Assembly: GCF_017873095.1 (NCBI RefSeq)
Contig: NZ_JAGGJU010000010.1
Coordinates: 62,001 to 126,000 of the forward strand
DNA: 64,000 bases
Direction of reading: 5' to 3'
Source: Heterorhizobium halophytocola
GTDB lineage: Bacteria; Pseudomonadota; Alphaproteobacteria; Rhizobiales; Rhizobiaceae
In this document: piece by piece, positions 33,801 through 41,085 of the stretch
Layout: each line of letters opens with the position of its first letter
Position numbering within the stretch: the first letter of the stretch is position 1
Translations under genes and position numbers: made by a program
The notes under the pieces: generated by a model
Seen by the model: the letters and a program-made list of their open reading frames with translations, nothing else
The model's database searches: none
Told to the model about the DNA's origin: nothing

Positions 33801-34103
33801 TCAACGGTCTGTCTCCTGGAAAAGCCGGATTGCCGGATCCATGCCGAGCGCGTCCCAGATCCGGTGCGCGTCGGCGGGTGAAACGGGCTGGCCAAGCCAT
33901 GCCCTGTCGAAAATTTCTCTGGAAATCTGCGCCTCCCGCATCACGCGGGCGCGCTCGCCCTTCTCGGCATTGCGTCGATCGACGTCGTCATGGCGCCGCA
34001 CATGAGACCACCGCGCCGCGAAGTCACCGGCATGAAGGATCTCGGCACGCAGAAAGGTCGCGAGCTCGGCCGCGTCATAGCGAAGTGCAAACGGCGAACT
34101 CAT
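33801..34103 (-). CDS. Hypothetical early phage protein
   Basis: This 100-aa protein overlaps the methyltransferase gene by 4 bp at its start and abuts the next gene at its end. The C-terminal half (REAQISREIFDRAWLGQPVSPADAHRIWDALG) resembles a helix-turn-helix of the kind found in small phage regulators, with RxW and AxRIWxALGxDP features. It may be DNA-binding; evidence is weak. Confidence 0.65.
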   Translation of the reverse strand: MSSPFALRYDAAELATFLRAEILHAGDFAARWSHVRRHDDVDRRNAEKGERARVMREAQISREIFDRAWLGQPVSPADAHRIWDALGMDPAIRLFQETDR

Positions 34104-35509
34104 GACGTCACCGCCTGTCGCAGCCGATAGCCGCCCTCGGTCGCCCCTAGCAGCCCCTCATCAAGCAGTGCTTCGATCAGCGCGGTCGCCACGCTGGAAC
34201 TGGTGCCGAAGCCACGGCGCAAACTGACCGCGTCAAACACCACCTGCCCCGCCATCCAGGCAAGCGCCTGCTGTCGCGTGGCCTCTGCCCGTTCCCGAGG
34301 TGTCCTGCGCGGCGTCTCCCGCGCAAACTCGTCCGCAGGCCTGAAACCGATCGGCGGCACATGACCGCCGGCACCCGGCAGCAGAGGGTCAGCGCTCTCA
34401 TAGGCTTTCCAGTCCACCCGAATGATCCGCGGATAGCCTTCGCCGTAGCTGCCGTCGTGATTGCGTTCCCAGACAAACCAGGCGCAATTCATCTGACTCG
34501 ATGCCTTCGGCCCGTCCCATCCGTCCCGGTGCATCATCGGCAGGCGCCGTGTCAGCACATAGATCCGGCTCGGCGGATGCTCGTCCATGACGAACCGCCG
34601 GTCATCGTCCTCGAAACCAAACATGAAATTGCTGTTGAGCAGCATCGCCATCTTGTTCGGCCGGTGCTCACGCAGCGCATGGGCGATAAAGGCATTGGCC
34701 ACGCCATAGGGCGGGTTTGTCACGATATCGGGACCGACTGACCAGAGCTTGCTGAGGCCAACAGACAGCAGGAAGTCCCCAACCGCCTGGCGCGTGCCAT
34801 CCCTGGTTTCGATCCCACGAGCGACGACATCCGAGATCGCCACCCGGTAGCCGGCGTCTTCCAGCGGCCGCAGGATCGCGCCTTTGCCGACGCTCGGTTC
34901 CAGCACATTCAGTCCGAAGCTTTCCAGCGCCAACAGCGTGCGGATCGCCTCGATCGGCGTCTCGTAGAGATCCTCGCCGCGCGCCTCTTTCGTTGCGGTC
35001 TTCGTGCCGATCGCATGCGCCGCCGCCTTTTTCAGACTGGCCCGGCTCGGCTCCAGCCCTTGCGCGAGCTGCGCCTTGATGATGCGGTCGATGAAACCCG
35101 GCCCCGCGCGCTCGGCATTCCTGAGCTTTCGCAGCTCGACCAGCCGCCGGCGATCCAGCCCGATGTCCTCAAGCGAGAAATTGTCCGCGCCCTCGGACAT
35201 TTTGGGGCGCCCGACACGTGCCAACTTTCCACTGGCCTGCGCCTCGTCAACGGCGTCCGCGATCCGGATCTCGGCGTGCTTCTCGATCAGCAGCGCATCG
35301 GCCTGCATCTGCCTCGACGTCTCGATCAAGCGATGCGACGCATGCACCTTCTCCGCGTAGCCGGCCGCTGCTTTCGCCTCGTCATAGGCGCCGATCGCCA
35401 GCATACGCGCCGCCGCCAGATCGCCGTCGTCGAGCAGCGCCCGCGCATGCCGAAGCGTCGCGAGAAGATCGACGGATGTGCCGTGGTCAACACGGGCAAG
35501 CGCATTCAT
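34100..35509 (-). CDS. Orphan DNA methyltransferase with coiled N-terminus and winged-helix C-terminus
   Basis: This 469-aa protein. Residues 1-165 are helical and charged. The methyltransferase core follows, with an AdoMet motif I-like LEPSVGKG (203-210) and catalytic NPPY (265-268), indicating N6-adenine (or N4-cytosine) methylation. The C-terminus (about 400-469) looks like a winged helix. No restriction enzyme lies nearby, so it is probably an orphan enzyme that protects phage DNA or influences gene expression. It belongs to the early minus-strand block, overlapping the next gene by 4 bp. Target sequence unknown. Confidence 0.82.
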   Translation of the reverse strand: MNALARVDHGTSVDLLATLRHARALLDDGDLAAARMLAIGAYDEAKAAAGYAEKVHASHRLIETSRQMQADALLIEKHAEIRIADAVDEAQASGKLARVGRPKMSEGADNFSLEDIGLDRRRLVELRKLRNAERAGPGFIDRIIKAQLAQGLEPSRASLKKAAAHAIGTKTATKEARGEDLYETPIEAIRTLLALESFGLNVLEPSVGKGAILRPLEDAGYRVAISDVVARGIETRDGTRQAVGDFLLSVGLSKLWSVGPDIVTNPPYGVANAFIAHALREHRPNKMAMLLNSNFMFGFEDDDRRFVMDEHPPSRIYVLTRRLPMMHRDGWDGPKASSQMNCAWFVWERNHDGSYGEGYPRIIRVDWKAYESADPLLPGAGGHVPPIGFRPADEFARETPRRTPRERAEATRQQALAWMAGQVVFDAVSLRRGFGTSSSVATALIEALLDEGLLGATEGGYRLRQAVTS

Positions 35510-35513
35510 CGGC

Positions 35514-35981
35514 TCAACCCTCTTCGCTCAGTTTATCGATGACGAAGTGCACGGCCCGCATCAGCTGCCGCAGCTTGCGCAACAGTTCGCGGCGCTCGAA
35601 GCCGTCGATCCGTCCGTCGGCAAAGGCCGCTCGCGCCAGGCGCCAGAGATCCGTCGCCTCGTCCATGATCAGCAGCGCATCCGATTCGCTCAGTTCCGCC
35701 GCCAGTTGCGCGCGCGACGCGAGCGGCACCAACTGGTAGCTCAGAACCTGCGCCATCGCGGAAAGGATCACCGGGCTCTTGGCCCGCCGGTCCGCCTCGA
35801 TGGCAACATCGATCGGGATCAGCTTTTCGGCATACTCGTCATTGAAAGACGCATATTTCGAAAGCGTCGAGACATTGACGCGCGTCATCAGCGGAAACGC
35901 CGTCACGCCGCCGCCCAGCGTATAGGCAGCCTCGGTCGAAGCCTTCAGGCTGCGGATTTCGATGTCGGAAACAGTGCGCAC
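35514..35981 (-). CDS. Hypothetical early phage protein
   Basis: This 155-aa protein lies 4 bp upstream of the methyltransferase gene, suggesting coupled translation. It is mostly helical, with a basic stretch FERRELLRKLRQLMRAVHFVIDK near the C-terminus. The N-terminus has a glycine-rich patch (YTLGGGVTAFPL). No family recognised; CII-like regulators have similar size and position, but no motif supports that here. Confidence 0.65.
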   Translation of the reverse strand: MRTVSDIEIRSLKASTEAAYTLGGGVTAFPLMTRVNVSTLSKYASFNDEYAEKLIPIDVAIEADRRAKSPVILSAMAQVLSYQLVPLASRAQLAAELSESDALLIMDEATDLWRLARAAFADGRIDGFERRELLRKLRQLMRAVHFVIDKLSEEG

Positions 35982-36071
35982 GAAAGCACCCCTGAGTTAG
36001 GTCAAGGAAAGAGAAAAGCGAAAGGATTCCGTGAGAACCGCGCGAGCCCGGCTTAGGCTCGGCCCATCAGA
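35982..36071. other. Short spacer with no supported gene
   Basis: Together with the doubtful small gene at 36072-36311 this makes a 326-bp interval in the early operon with only weak coding evidence. A second minus-strand frame of 65 codons (36053-36250), ending GHAVLLDLMGRA, overlaps it. I see no hairpin with a T-run. Confidence 0.4.
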
Positions 36072-36311
36072 TCAAGGAGGACCGCATGCCCAATCCCAGG
36101 GAAAAAACCGCCGGAGCGGTCCGCCATTTCGCACATAAAGCCCCTGAGAGGGCGCCGTGCCCCGTCCGAAGGCTCGTCGCCGTGAGGAGAATGAAAAATC
36201 CTTGCCGTCCCCGCACCGCACGAGGAAAGGCGCAGAGACGGCAAGGCCAATCCCGCCGCGGGAGTGCGGCCCGGGTGTCAGCGGGAAGGGAGTGGAAAGG
36301 GGGCCGGTCAT
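36072..36311 (-). CDS. Doubtful small early gene coupled to the Cro-like gene
   Basis: This 79-aa frame begins at an ATG overlapping the Cro-like gene's stop codon (ATGA), which favours coupled translation. The product is basic and low in complexity (SFSSRRRAFGRG, PLRRFFPWDWACGPP), and no family was recognised. A second frame in the same interval is equally long, so the interval may instead be an untranslated leader. Confidence 0.35.
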   Translation of the reverse strand: MTGPLSTPFPLTPGPHSRGGIGLAVSAPFLVRCGDGKDFSFSSRRRAFGRGTAPSQGLYVRNGGPLRRFFPWDWACGPP

Positions 36312-36571
36312 TGGGCCGACTCTGGCAGAATAGTCTGATCTACAACCTCGCCCTTTCGGCGCGCGGCACAGTTCGCGCGATACAAGTCGTCAGCCCCATA
36401 AGCCGTAAGTGCGAGGATGATTGACCAATGACGATCCGGTATACCGGTCTTCGCCCACTTATAGACGGCATCGCGCGAGATCTTTGCATTGCTGGCAATC
36501 GCGAGACGCTCAATTGACGACGGGCCGCCAGCTTCGGCGATGATCGTGGATATGGTCGGAGGCTCATTCAT
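36308..36571 (-). CDS. Cro-like DNA-binding protein
   Basis: This 87-aa protein starts at an ATG with AAAGGAG 6 bp upstream. It has a helix-turn-helix (SSIERLAIASNAKISRDAVYKWAKTGIPDRHW, about 18-49), typical of Cro/YdaS-like phage repressors that read divergent operators. It is divergent from the CI-like gene with a 73-bp interval that holds an operator palindrome. It is the first gene of the minus-strand early operon. Confidence 0.8.
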   Translation of the reverse strand: MNEPPTISTIIAEAGGPSSIERLAIASNAKISRDAVYKWAKTGIPDRHWSIILALTAYGADDLYRANCAARRKGEVVDQTILPESAQ

Positions 36572-36585
36572 GCAGTCTCCTTTAA

Positions 36586-36600
36586 TGGATTTAAAATCCA
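36586..36600. promoter_or_regulatory. Operator palindrome between Cro-like and CI-like genes
   Basis: TGGATTTAAAATCCA is a perfect palindrome with 7-bp arms around a central A. A half site (AAATCCA) follows at 36615-36621. It is located 14 bp upstream of the Cro-like start in the divergent interval, as expected for repressor binding. Two close variants lie at 37645 and 37684. Confidence 0.7.
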
Positions 36601-36644
36601 CAAACAACTCAAAGAAATCCAAACCTGATTTTTTTTCCGAAATT

Positions 36645-37364
36645 ATGATGGCCGGCATGACAGAATGGTGGGAACGACTAGAAAAAAAGCGTGAAGAGCT
36701 CCAATGGAGCAAGGCGGAACTCGCGCGCCGTTCCGGCATCAACTATGACAGCATCAACAAGTACCTTCGTGGCGATATTAGCCAACCACGTGGCAACATC
36801 CTATCGACTCTCGCCGAAACCCTAGGCGTCAGTGCGATCTGGCTACGTGAAGGAATAGGGGCGGAGGATACCGAGGCACACCCCTCCCCTAGCCGGCTTG
36901 TTTCGGTAATTGTTGCCGGGCGGGTTGAGGCCGGCGCCTTTCGCGAGGTTGATCAATTCGACCAGTCAGAGCGCATTGTTTTGTCGATGCCCGCAGACGA
37001 CCGCTTTCCGAATGCACGCCTAATGGCGTTTGATGTGTCGGGCGACTCAATGAACGATCTGAAACCCCGTCCGATCCTACCAGGTGATCGCGCTATCTGC
37101 GTCGCCTATGAAGACACCGCTCAAGAGATGCCCCTGCGAGACGGAATGGTCGTTGTTATCGAGAGAACGCTCGGCGGCGGGCATATACGAGAATGGTCAA
37201 TAAAGCAGGTCGAAATTTACAAAGACCGTACAGAATTTCATCCACGCTCGACGAACACCAAACACAAGCCGATCATCGTGCCGAACGATATAGATGCCGA
37301 CGACGGAAGCCACGTCGAGGTGATCGGGCTAGTCCGCCGCATCGTCAACGATCTGCCGCTTTAG
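36645..37364 (+). CDS. CI-type repressor with S24 autoprotease domain
   Basis: This 239-aa protein has an N-terminal helix-turn-helix (about 20-45; WSKAELARRSGINYDSINKYLRG) and a C-terminal LexA/CI-like peptidase domain. A probable cleavage site is Ala91-Gly92, the nucleophile Ser135 is in FDVSGDSMND, and the general-base lysine is probably Lys187. RecA-stimulated self-cleavage would release the prophage from repression. Two in-frame ATGs follow (36648, 36657), and no clear ribosome site precedes any of them, hinting at leaderless translation. It should bind the palindromes at 36586, 37645 and 37684. Confidence 0.9.
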   Translation: MMAGMTEWWERLEKKREELQWSKAELARRSGINYDSINKYLRGDISQPRGNILSTLAETLGVSAIWLREGIGAEDTEAHPSPSRLVSVIVAGRVEAGAFREVDQFDQSERIVLSMPADDRFPNARLMAFDVSGDSMNDLKPRPILPGDRAICVAYEDTAQEMPLRDGMVVVIERTLGGGHIREWSIKQVEIYKDRTEFHPRSTNTKHKPIIVPNDIDADDGSHVEVIGLVRRIVNDLPL

Positions 37365-37577
37365 CTAGCGCGTCACAGCGAAGACCCGCCCAATAGCACT
37401 GTCACAATGCGAGCACTTGAAGCGTAGGTTGGCGAGCAATCCGCTCCCTAGCAACTCTTCTACATCCTCAGGCGCATCATCGACCTGAGGAACGCTAACG
37501 ATGCGCGAGGCCTCCCTCATGCAATTTTCGCATCGTATGTGGAGCTCGTAATTAGCCTTACACGTAAAATTATACAT
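37365..37577 (-). CDS. Small zinc-ribbon protein preceded by a LexA box
   Basis: This 70-aa protein is from an ATG at 37577 with a GGAGAA site 8 bp upstream. It has two Cys pairs, CENC and CSHC, about 38 residues apart, that could bind one zinc ion, and an extra Cys near the start. The stop abuts the CI-like gene's stop. A perfect GTTC-N7-GTTC LexA box overlaps its ribosome site. An SOS-induced antirepressor or other damage-response role is possible but unproven. Confidence 0.72.
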   Translation of the reverse strand: MYNFTCKANYELHIRCENCMREASRIVSVPQVDDAPEDVEELLGSGLLANLRFKCSHCDSAIGRVFAVTR

Positions 37578-37584
37578 AGAACAT

Positions 37585-37599
37585 GTTCTCCGTCTGTTC
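37585..37599. promoter_or_regulatory. LexA (SOS) box, GTTC-N7-GTTC
   Basis: GTTC at 37585-37588 and GTTC at 37596-37599 are separated by exactly seven bases, matching the direct-repeat LexA site of alphaproteobacteria. It lies 8 bp upstream of the zinc-ribbon gene's ATG (minus strand) and covers its ribosome site. A 12-bp palindrome, AGAACATGTTCT at 37578-37589, overlaps it. Confidence 0.72.
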
Positions 37600-37644
37600 C
37601 TGTTTGCGAGCATCAAGCGGCCGAGTCGAGTCAAAAATAGAGAA

Positions 37645-37659
37645 TGGATTTTATTTCCA
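37645..37659. promoter_or_regulatory. Operator-like palindrome, right immunity region (site 1)
   Basis: TGGATTTTATTTCCA matches the palindrome at 36586 in TGGATTT and TCCA. It lies in the divergent interval between the zinc-ribbon gene and the plus-strand excision/integration block, 39 bp from site 2. Confidence 0.6.
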
Positions 37660-37683
37660 ATTTAGATTGACGTTTTAACTTTA

Positions 37684-37698
37684 TGGATTTAATTTCCA
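37684..37698. promoter_or_regulatory. Operator-like palindrome, right immunity region (site 2)
   Basis: TGGATTTAATTTCCA is a third copy of the 15-bp motif. With site 1 it would let the CI- or Cro-like protein control the promoter of the plus-strand genes beginning at 37821, and perhaps the LexA-box gene in the other direction. Confidence 0.6.
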
Positions 37699-37820
37699 CA
37701 TTGTCCCGCCGCGTCCCCTCCCCTCGGCGGGCACCGCAAAAGCGGCCGGCGCTGGTCTACCCCTCCTCGAAAGGACCCGTGCCGGCCGTCGCGTCAACCG
37801 GGAAGCTTTAAGGAACACTC

Positions 37821-38003
37821 ATGACCCCGAGACAACAAGAAACCGCCCGCCGCATTGCCGACAGCGCACTGGAGCGTGGTCAGGGACCCACCCGTGAGGA
37901 AGCCCGGCGCGAGTTCGGGCTCCGGGATGGCCAACTGACCGACACGGTCATAGACGAGGCCGCACGTCTCTATGTCGCCGGCACCGAGCGTCGCGTCGCC
38001 TGA
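37821..38003 (+). CDS. Hypothetical small protein, first gene of the plus-strand block
   Basis: This 60-aa protein starts with an AAGGAA site 8 bp upstream. Basic and helical: RQQETARRIADSALERG and REEARREFGLRDGQLTDTVIDEAARL, which could be a short helix-turn-helix. No family recognised. It is first downstream of two operator palindromes, so likely repressed in the lysogen. Confidence 0.6.
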   Translation: MTPRQQETARRIADSALERGQGPTREEARREFGLRDGQLTDTVIDEAARLYVAGTERRVA

Positions 38004-38075
38004 TCCGCTCCGGTCTCCGCAGCCGCCTTCCAAGGGCAGCGCTGCGGTTTCCCGAACGGACGATGGAGATCCCTG

Positions 38076-38612
38076 ATGACATCGCAGATACGCATTCCCC
38101 TGTTCACCCGCCGCATCCCGCGCCGGCCTGTCGAGATCCAGCCGATGACACCCTTGCAGACGCTGCCCCGCAGCCAGGCTGCGATCAATCGCCGTTTGAC
38201 TTATGCCCTCGGCGCCGTGCTCGCCTTTTCCCTACCCACGGCCGTCGCCCACCTATGGGCAAGCGCGGCATGGGCACAGGAGGCCGACGACGTTGTCGGT
38301 CTCGCCGTGCAGGATTCGGCAGTGCCCTTTCTGCTGACGGTCCCGGGTGTCGTCACCGCGACCATTCTCGCCGCCTGCGGGCTGGCCTCGACAATCTATG
38401 CCTTCGCCATCCTGCTGCGACCCCGCCGGTCCGGCCGCGGCGAAGAGGTGCGCGCGGCAATTGCCTTCGCGCTGACACTCCCCAGTCGCAACGTCCGTCC
38501 TTTTCTACATGCTTTCAACGATGGCGACGTCCAAGCGCTGTCCATCTGCTGGCCCGAATGGACCGCCTTTCAGTGCCGGTGGCTGATGACGGAACCGGAT
38601 TGGACAAAGTGA
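38076..38612 (+). CDS. Phage membrane protein of unknown function
   Basis: This 178-aa protein has a basic N-terminus and a hydrophobic segment at about 43-62 ending ASAAWAQ, like a signal peptide cleavage site. A second segment at about 85-112 precedes a basic C-terminal tail ([10 protein letters not shown] and onward). It starts with GGAG upstream. The stop overlaps the next gene's start (TGATG). Superinfection exclusion is one possible role for a two-segment phage membrane protein; nothing in the sequence proves it. Confidence 0.65.
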   Translation: MTSQIRIPLFTRRIPRRPVEIQPMTPLQTLPRSQAAINRRLTYALGAVLAFSLPTAVAHLWASAAWAQEADDVVGLAVQDSAVPFLLTVPGVVTATILAACGLASTIYAFAILLRPRRSGRGEEVRAAIAFALTLPSRNVRPFLHAFNDGDVQALSICWPEWTAFQCRWLMTEPDWTK

Positions 38613-38800
38613 TGCGGACAGAAATCTCTCATAGCCATCCCAAACCGGCATCGGGTCAGTTGCGCAGCTGGAAGCCGCTGCAGAAGACCGTGCTGCAGAG
38701 GACATGCGTCGTGCCCGGCGGCATTTGCACCATCCAGGTCTCCGTTCCCAGCATTACCATGCACACCAATGCGCTGGCCAAGACCAGGATACGGCCATGA
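38612..38800 (+). CDS. Very small protein coupled to both neighbours
   Basis: This 62-aa protein starts in a TGATG overlap with the membrane protein gene and ends in an ATGA overlap with the next gene. Such junctions on both sides are strong evidence for translation despite the small size. Basic and soluble, with two cysteines (TCVVPGGICTIQV) and a TMHTNALAK end. No family recognised. Confidence 0.6.
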   Translation: MRTEISHSHPKPASGQLRSWKPLQKTVLQRTCVVPGGICTIQVSVPSITMHTNALAKTRIRP

Positions 38801-39417
38801 ATCTCGCGACGGCACGCAGTCTGTATCTAAAAGCCCGCAGTAGCATCGCGACTGCGTCGCCGGAATACACCCGCCTGTTCGATCACAACGCCCACCGCCC
38901 GCAGATCGGCGCCAGGGATCCCCTCACCCGACTGGTGGCGCCGATCGCCACCATCCTGCGTCCCTGCCACGTCGATGACGAGGAAGTGCTGTTCAACAGC
39001 CGCGACTATATCGAGGCCTGCATTCTCGTGGCCGAACAGTCCTTCGACGAAGTGCGACGGCTGAAACGCGAGGTAGAGCAGTTGCAGGCGAAGCGTCAGC
39101 GCGAAGCCGGCCGCAAGGACTATGCCGCGCAATGCGCCATGGCCTGCGACAAGCCGGCATTTCGCCAATGGCTCGCCGACGTCCATGGCGCCGACATTTC
39201 CGACCGCGAGCGCATCGCCACGCGCCTCCGTTCGATCCTGAACATCCGCTCGCGCGGCGAACTCAACATCGACGAGAGCGCCGCCGCCCGCTGGAAATCC
39301 CTGCAGGCGGATTTCGAGGCCTCGCTGAGGACACGCCGCAAGGGCATCCGACACCAACAGACCATTTTCGACCACAGCAGCCATCCAAACACGCAATGTG
39401 AGGAGATATCACGATGA
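38797..39417 (+). CDS. Hypothetical coiled-coil phage protein
   Basis: This 206-aa protein is from the ATG at 38797, chosen for the ATGA overlap with the previous stop. A coiled coil spans about residues 85-115 (SFDEVRRLKREVEQLQAKRQ), followed by a helical C-terminus. The gene overlaps the excisionase gene by 4 bp, so it belongs to the integration block. No family recognised. Confidence 0.65.
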   Translation: MNLATARSLYLKARSSIATASPEYTRLFDHNAHRPQIGARDPLTRLVAPIATILRPCHVDDEEVLFNSRDYIEACILVAEQSFDEVRRLKREVEQLQAKRQREAGRKDYAAQCAMACDKPAFRQWLADVHGADISDRERIATRLRSILNIRSRGELNIDESAAARWKSLQADFEASLRTRRKGIRHQQTIFDHSSHPNTQCEEISR

Positions 39418-39662
39418 AGGCGAACAGGCCCGAGGTCTTGCCCTTGTCATTGCCGCCGCGCGGCCTCGCCCGTGAGCAGGCAGCAGCCTATGTCGGCATA
39501 TCGACAAGCCTCTTTGACCGGCTGATCAGAGAGGGCACCATGCCCAAACCGAAAAGGGCCAGTGGGCGCACCGTCTGGGATCGCCTTTCGCTGGACCGTG
39601 CCTTCGTCCGCCTGCCCGGTGGAGATGAGCCGGAAGAAGATGACTGGTTGACGGAGGTCTGA
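39414..39662 (+). CDS. xis: Excisionase-like (AlpA/Xis type) DNA-binding protein
   Basis: This 82-aa protein has a MerR/AlpA-like helix-turn-helix: LPPRGLAREQAAAYVGISTSLFDRLIREGTMPKPKR with a wing GRTVWDRLSLDRAF. It directly precedes the integrase, overlapping its start by one base, the usual position of excision directionality factors. The C-terminus is acidic. It should favour prophage excision. Confidence 0.8.
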   Translation: MKANRPEVLPLSLPPRGLAREQAAAYVGISTSLFDRLIREGTMPKPKRASGRTVWDRLSLDRAFVRLPGGDEPEEDDWLTEV

Positions 39663-40741
39663 TGTCGAAGAAATTCTCCAGGAAATACGTCGTCGAGGAC
39701 AGGACGGACGGCGTGCTGCGGTTCTATTTTCGAAAGCGAGGCCAGCGAAAGGTTCGGCTCCCCGGCCTGCCGGGCAGTGACGAATTCAACGCCATGTACT
39801 ACCGCGCCTTGAATGGCGAAATCGACTTCGGGCCAACCGGCCCGAAGATGTCGACCAAGGGCACGCTGCGCTGGCTCTGCGAACAGTATTTCCAGAGTGC
39901 CGAGTACAAGCGCCTGGACAAGAGCACGCGCCATGTCCGCAAGCTCGTGGTCGAACGCATGTGGGCGGAGCCGATCCGGCCCGACTCGACACGGATTTTC
40001 GAGGACATACCGCTGTCTGCAATCACTCCGCGGGCTGTGCGCACGCTGCGCGATCGGCGCGCGGACAAGCGCGAAGCCGCCAATAGCCGCATCAAGGCCC
40101 TGAGGGCCATCTTTGCATGGGCCTGCAAGCCGGACGTCGAGCTGATGAGCAGCAATCCAGCCCGGGACGTGCCGTATTTCCCGCAGGAAGGCGACGGCTT
40201 CCATTCCTGGACAGAGGAAGAGATCGCTCGCTTCGAGGAAACGCACCCGATCGGCACGAAGCCGAGGCTGGCCATGGCGCTGCTGCTCTACACCGGCCAG
40301 CGCCGCAGCGACATCATCCTGTTCGGTCGCCAGCATGTCTTCAACGGCTGCCTGCGCTTCACCCAGTTCAAGGGCAGGAAGAGGAAGCCGGTCACTTTGG
40401 AAATCCCGATCCATTCCCGGCTGCAGAAAGTGATCGATGCCTCGCCATGCGGCGAGATCACGTTTCTGGTCACCGAGTTCGGCAAGGGATTCACCGCGCC
40501 AGGTTTCGGCAACTGGTTCCGGGCTCAATGCGACAAGGCGGGCCTGAAACAGTGTTCGGCGCACGGCTTGCGCAAGGCAGCATCCGCACGCCTGGCCGAG
40601 AGGGGTGCGACAGAGAAACAGATCATGGCGATCACCGGCCACTCGACCTCCAAGGAAGTCACACGCTACACAAAAGCTGCAAGCCAGAAACGGCTGGCAG
40701 AGAGCGCAATGGTTCTGCTGGACGAAAGCACCGACGACTGA
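39662..40741 (+). CDS. int: Tyrosine-family site-specific integrase
   Basis: This 359-aa protein has the catalytic residues of tyrosine recombinases: Arg214 in TGQRRSD, His301 and Arg304 in HGLRK, His327 in TGHS and nucleophile Tyr336 in RYTKAA. An arm-binding N-terminus and a core-binding domain (about 65-170) precede the catalytic domain. It catalyses insertion and excision of the prophage and is transcribed towards the right junction. The attachment site is not certain. Confidence 0.95.
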   Translation: MSKKFSRKYVVEDRTDGVLRFYFRKRGQRKVRLPGLPGSDEFNAMYYRALNGEIDFGPTGPKMSTKGTLRWLCEQYFQSAEYKRLDKSTRHVRKLVVERMWAEPIRPDSTRIFEDIPLSAITPRAVRTLRDRRADKREAANSRIKALRAIFAWACKPDVELMSSNPARDVPYFPQEGDGFHSWTEEEIARFEETHPIGTKPRLAMALLLYTGQRRSDIILFGRQHVFNGCLRFTQFKGRKRKPVTLEIPIHSRLQKVIDASPCGEITFLVTEFGKGFTAPGFGNWFRAQCDKAGLKQCSAHGLRKAASARLAERGATEKQIMAITGHSTSKEVTRYTKAASQKRLAESAMVLLDESTDD

Positions 40742-40821
40742 TTGCAAAAGCGGACAACGCCCTCGCTTTCCTGATAGACCCTTGATCCAGGCCGCCGGTA
40801 TGGACGCGCAAGGAAACGCAT

Positions 40822-41055
40822 ATGCTATCGCAGAAATTCATCGTCATTCCCTACAAGAAAAGCAGGGGCGGAATGACGCCCGGCGAAATCAGACAGGCAA
40901 GCAACGCCGGCTCCGCCGAGAAGATAGCGACTGCCATGTCTGAGCGACATCCCGGTGTCGCGGCCTATTCGGTCATGGTCGACAACGAAACCGGCGACAT
41001 GACGTCACCGACGTTGATTGTGTCTTTCGGGGAAATTCCGTCTTTGGAAGACTGA
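40822..41055 (+). CDS. Hypothetical conserved small protein
   Basis: This 77-aa protein starts at an ATG with AAGGAAA 6 bp upstream. Contains GGMTPGEIRQASNAGSAEKIATAMSER and a hydrophobic strand SPTLIVSFGEIP. No family recognised. It lies just after the integrase with its own ribosome site, so it may be the first gene outside the phage proper. Confidence 0.6.
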   Translation: MLSQKFIVIPYKKSRGGMTPGEIRQASNAGSAEKIATAMSERHPGVAAYSVMVDNETGDMTSPTLIVSFGEIPSLED

Positions 41056-41085
41056 GCAGTCAGCACTGCTGGCACGGCTCGCAAA

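Larger units (their letters stand above)
1..40741. mobile_element. Mosaic prophage with lambda-like head and P2-like contractile tail; left end outside window
   Basis: Lysis, tail, baseplate, head, packaging, replication, immunity and integration genes follow one another without host genes between them. Late genes lie on the minus strand; the integration block at the right edge is on the plus strand. All morphogenesis genes needed for a myovirus-type particle appear intact, so the element may be functional. The left attachment site is not visible. The right boundary is placed at the integrase end, but could lie further right, up to the tRNA-Leu gene at 44.5 kb. Confidence 0.93.

Noticed and set aside
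36053-36250. Alternative 65-codon early gene in place of 36072-36311
   Set aside because: The competing frame has an ATGA overlap with the Cro-like gene, but evidence for either is weak, so only one low-confidence entry was made.
37743-37790. Inverted repeat CGGCCGGC / GCCGGCCG ahead of the plus-strand block
   Set aside because: Arms are about 30 bp apart in a very GC-rich stretch; likely chance and not needed to explain any gene.
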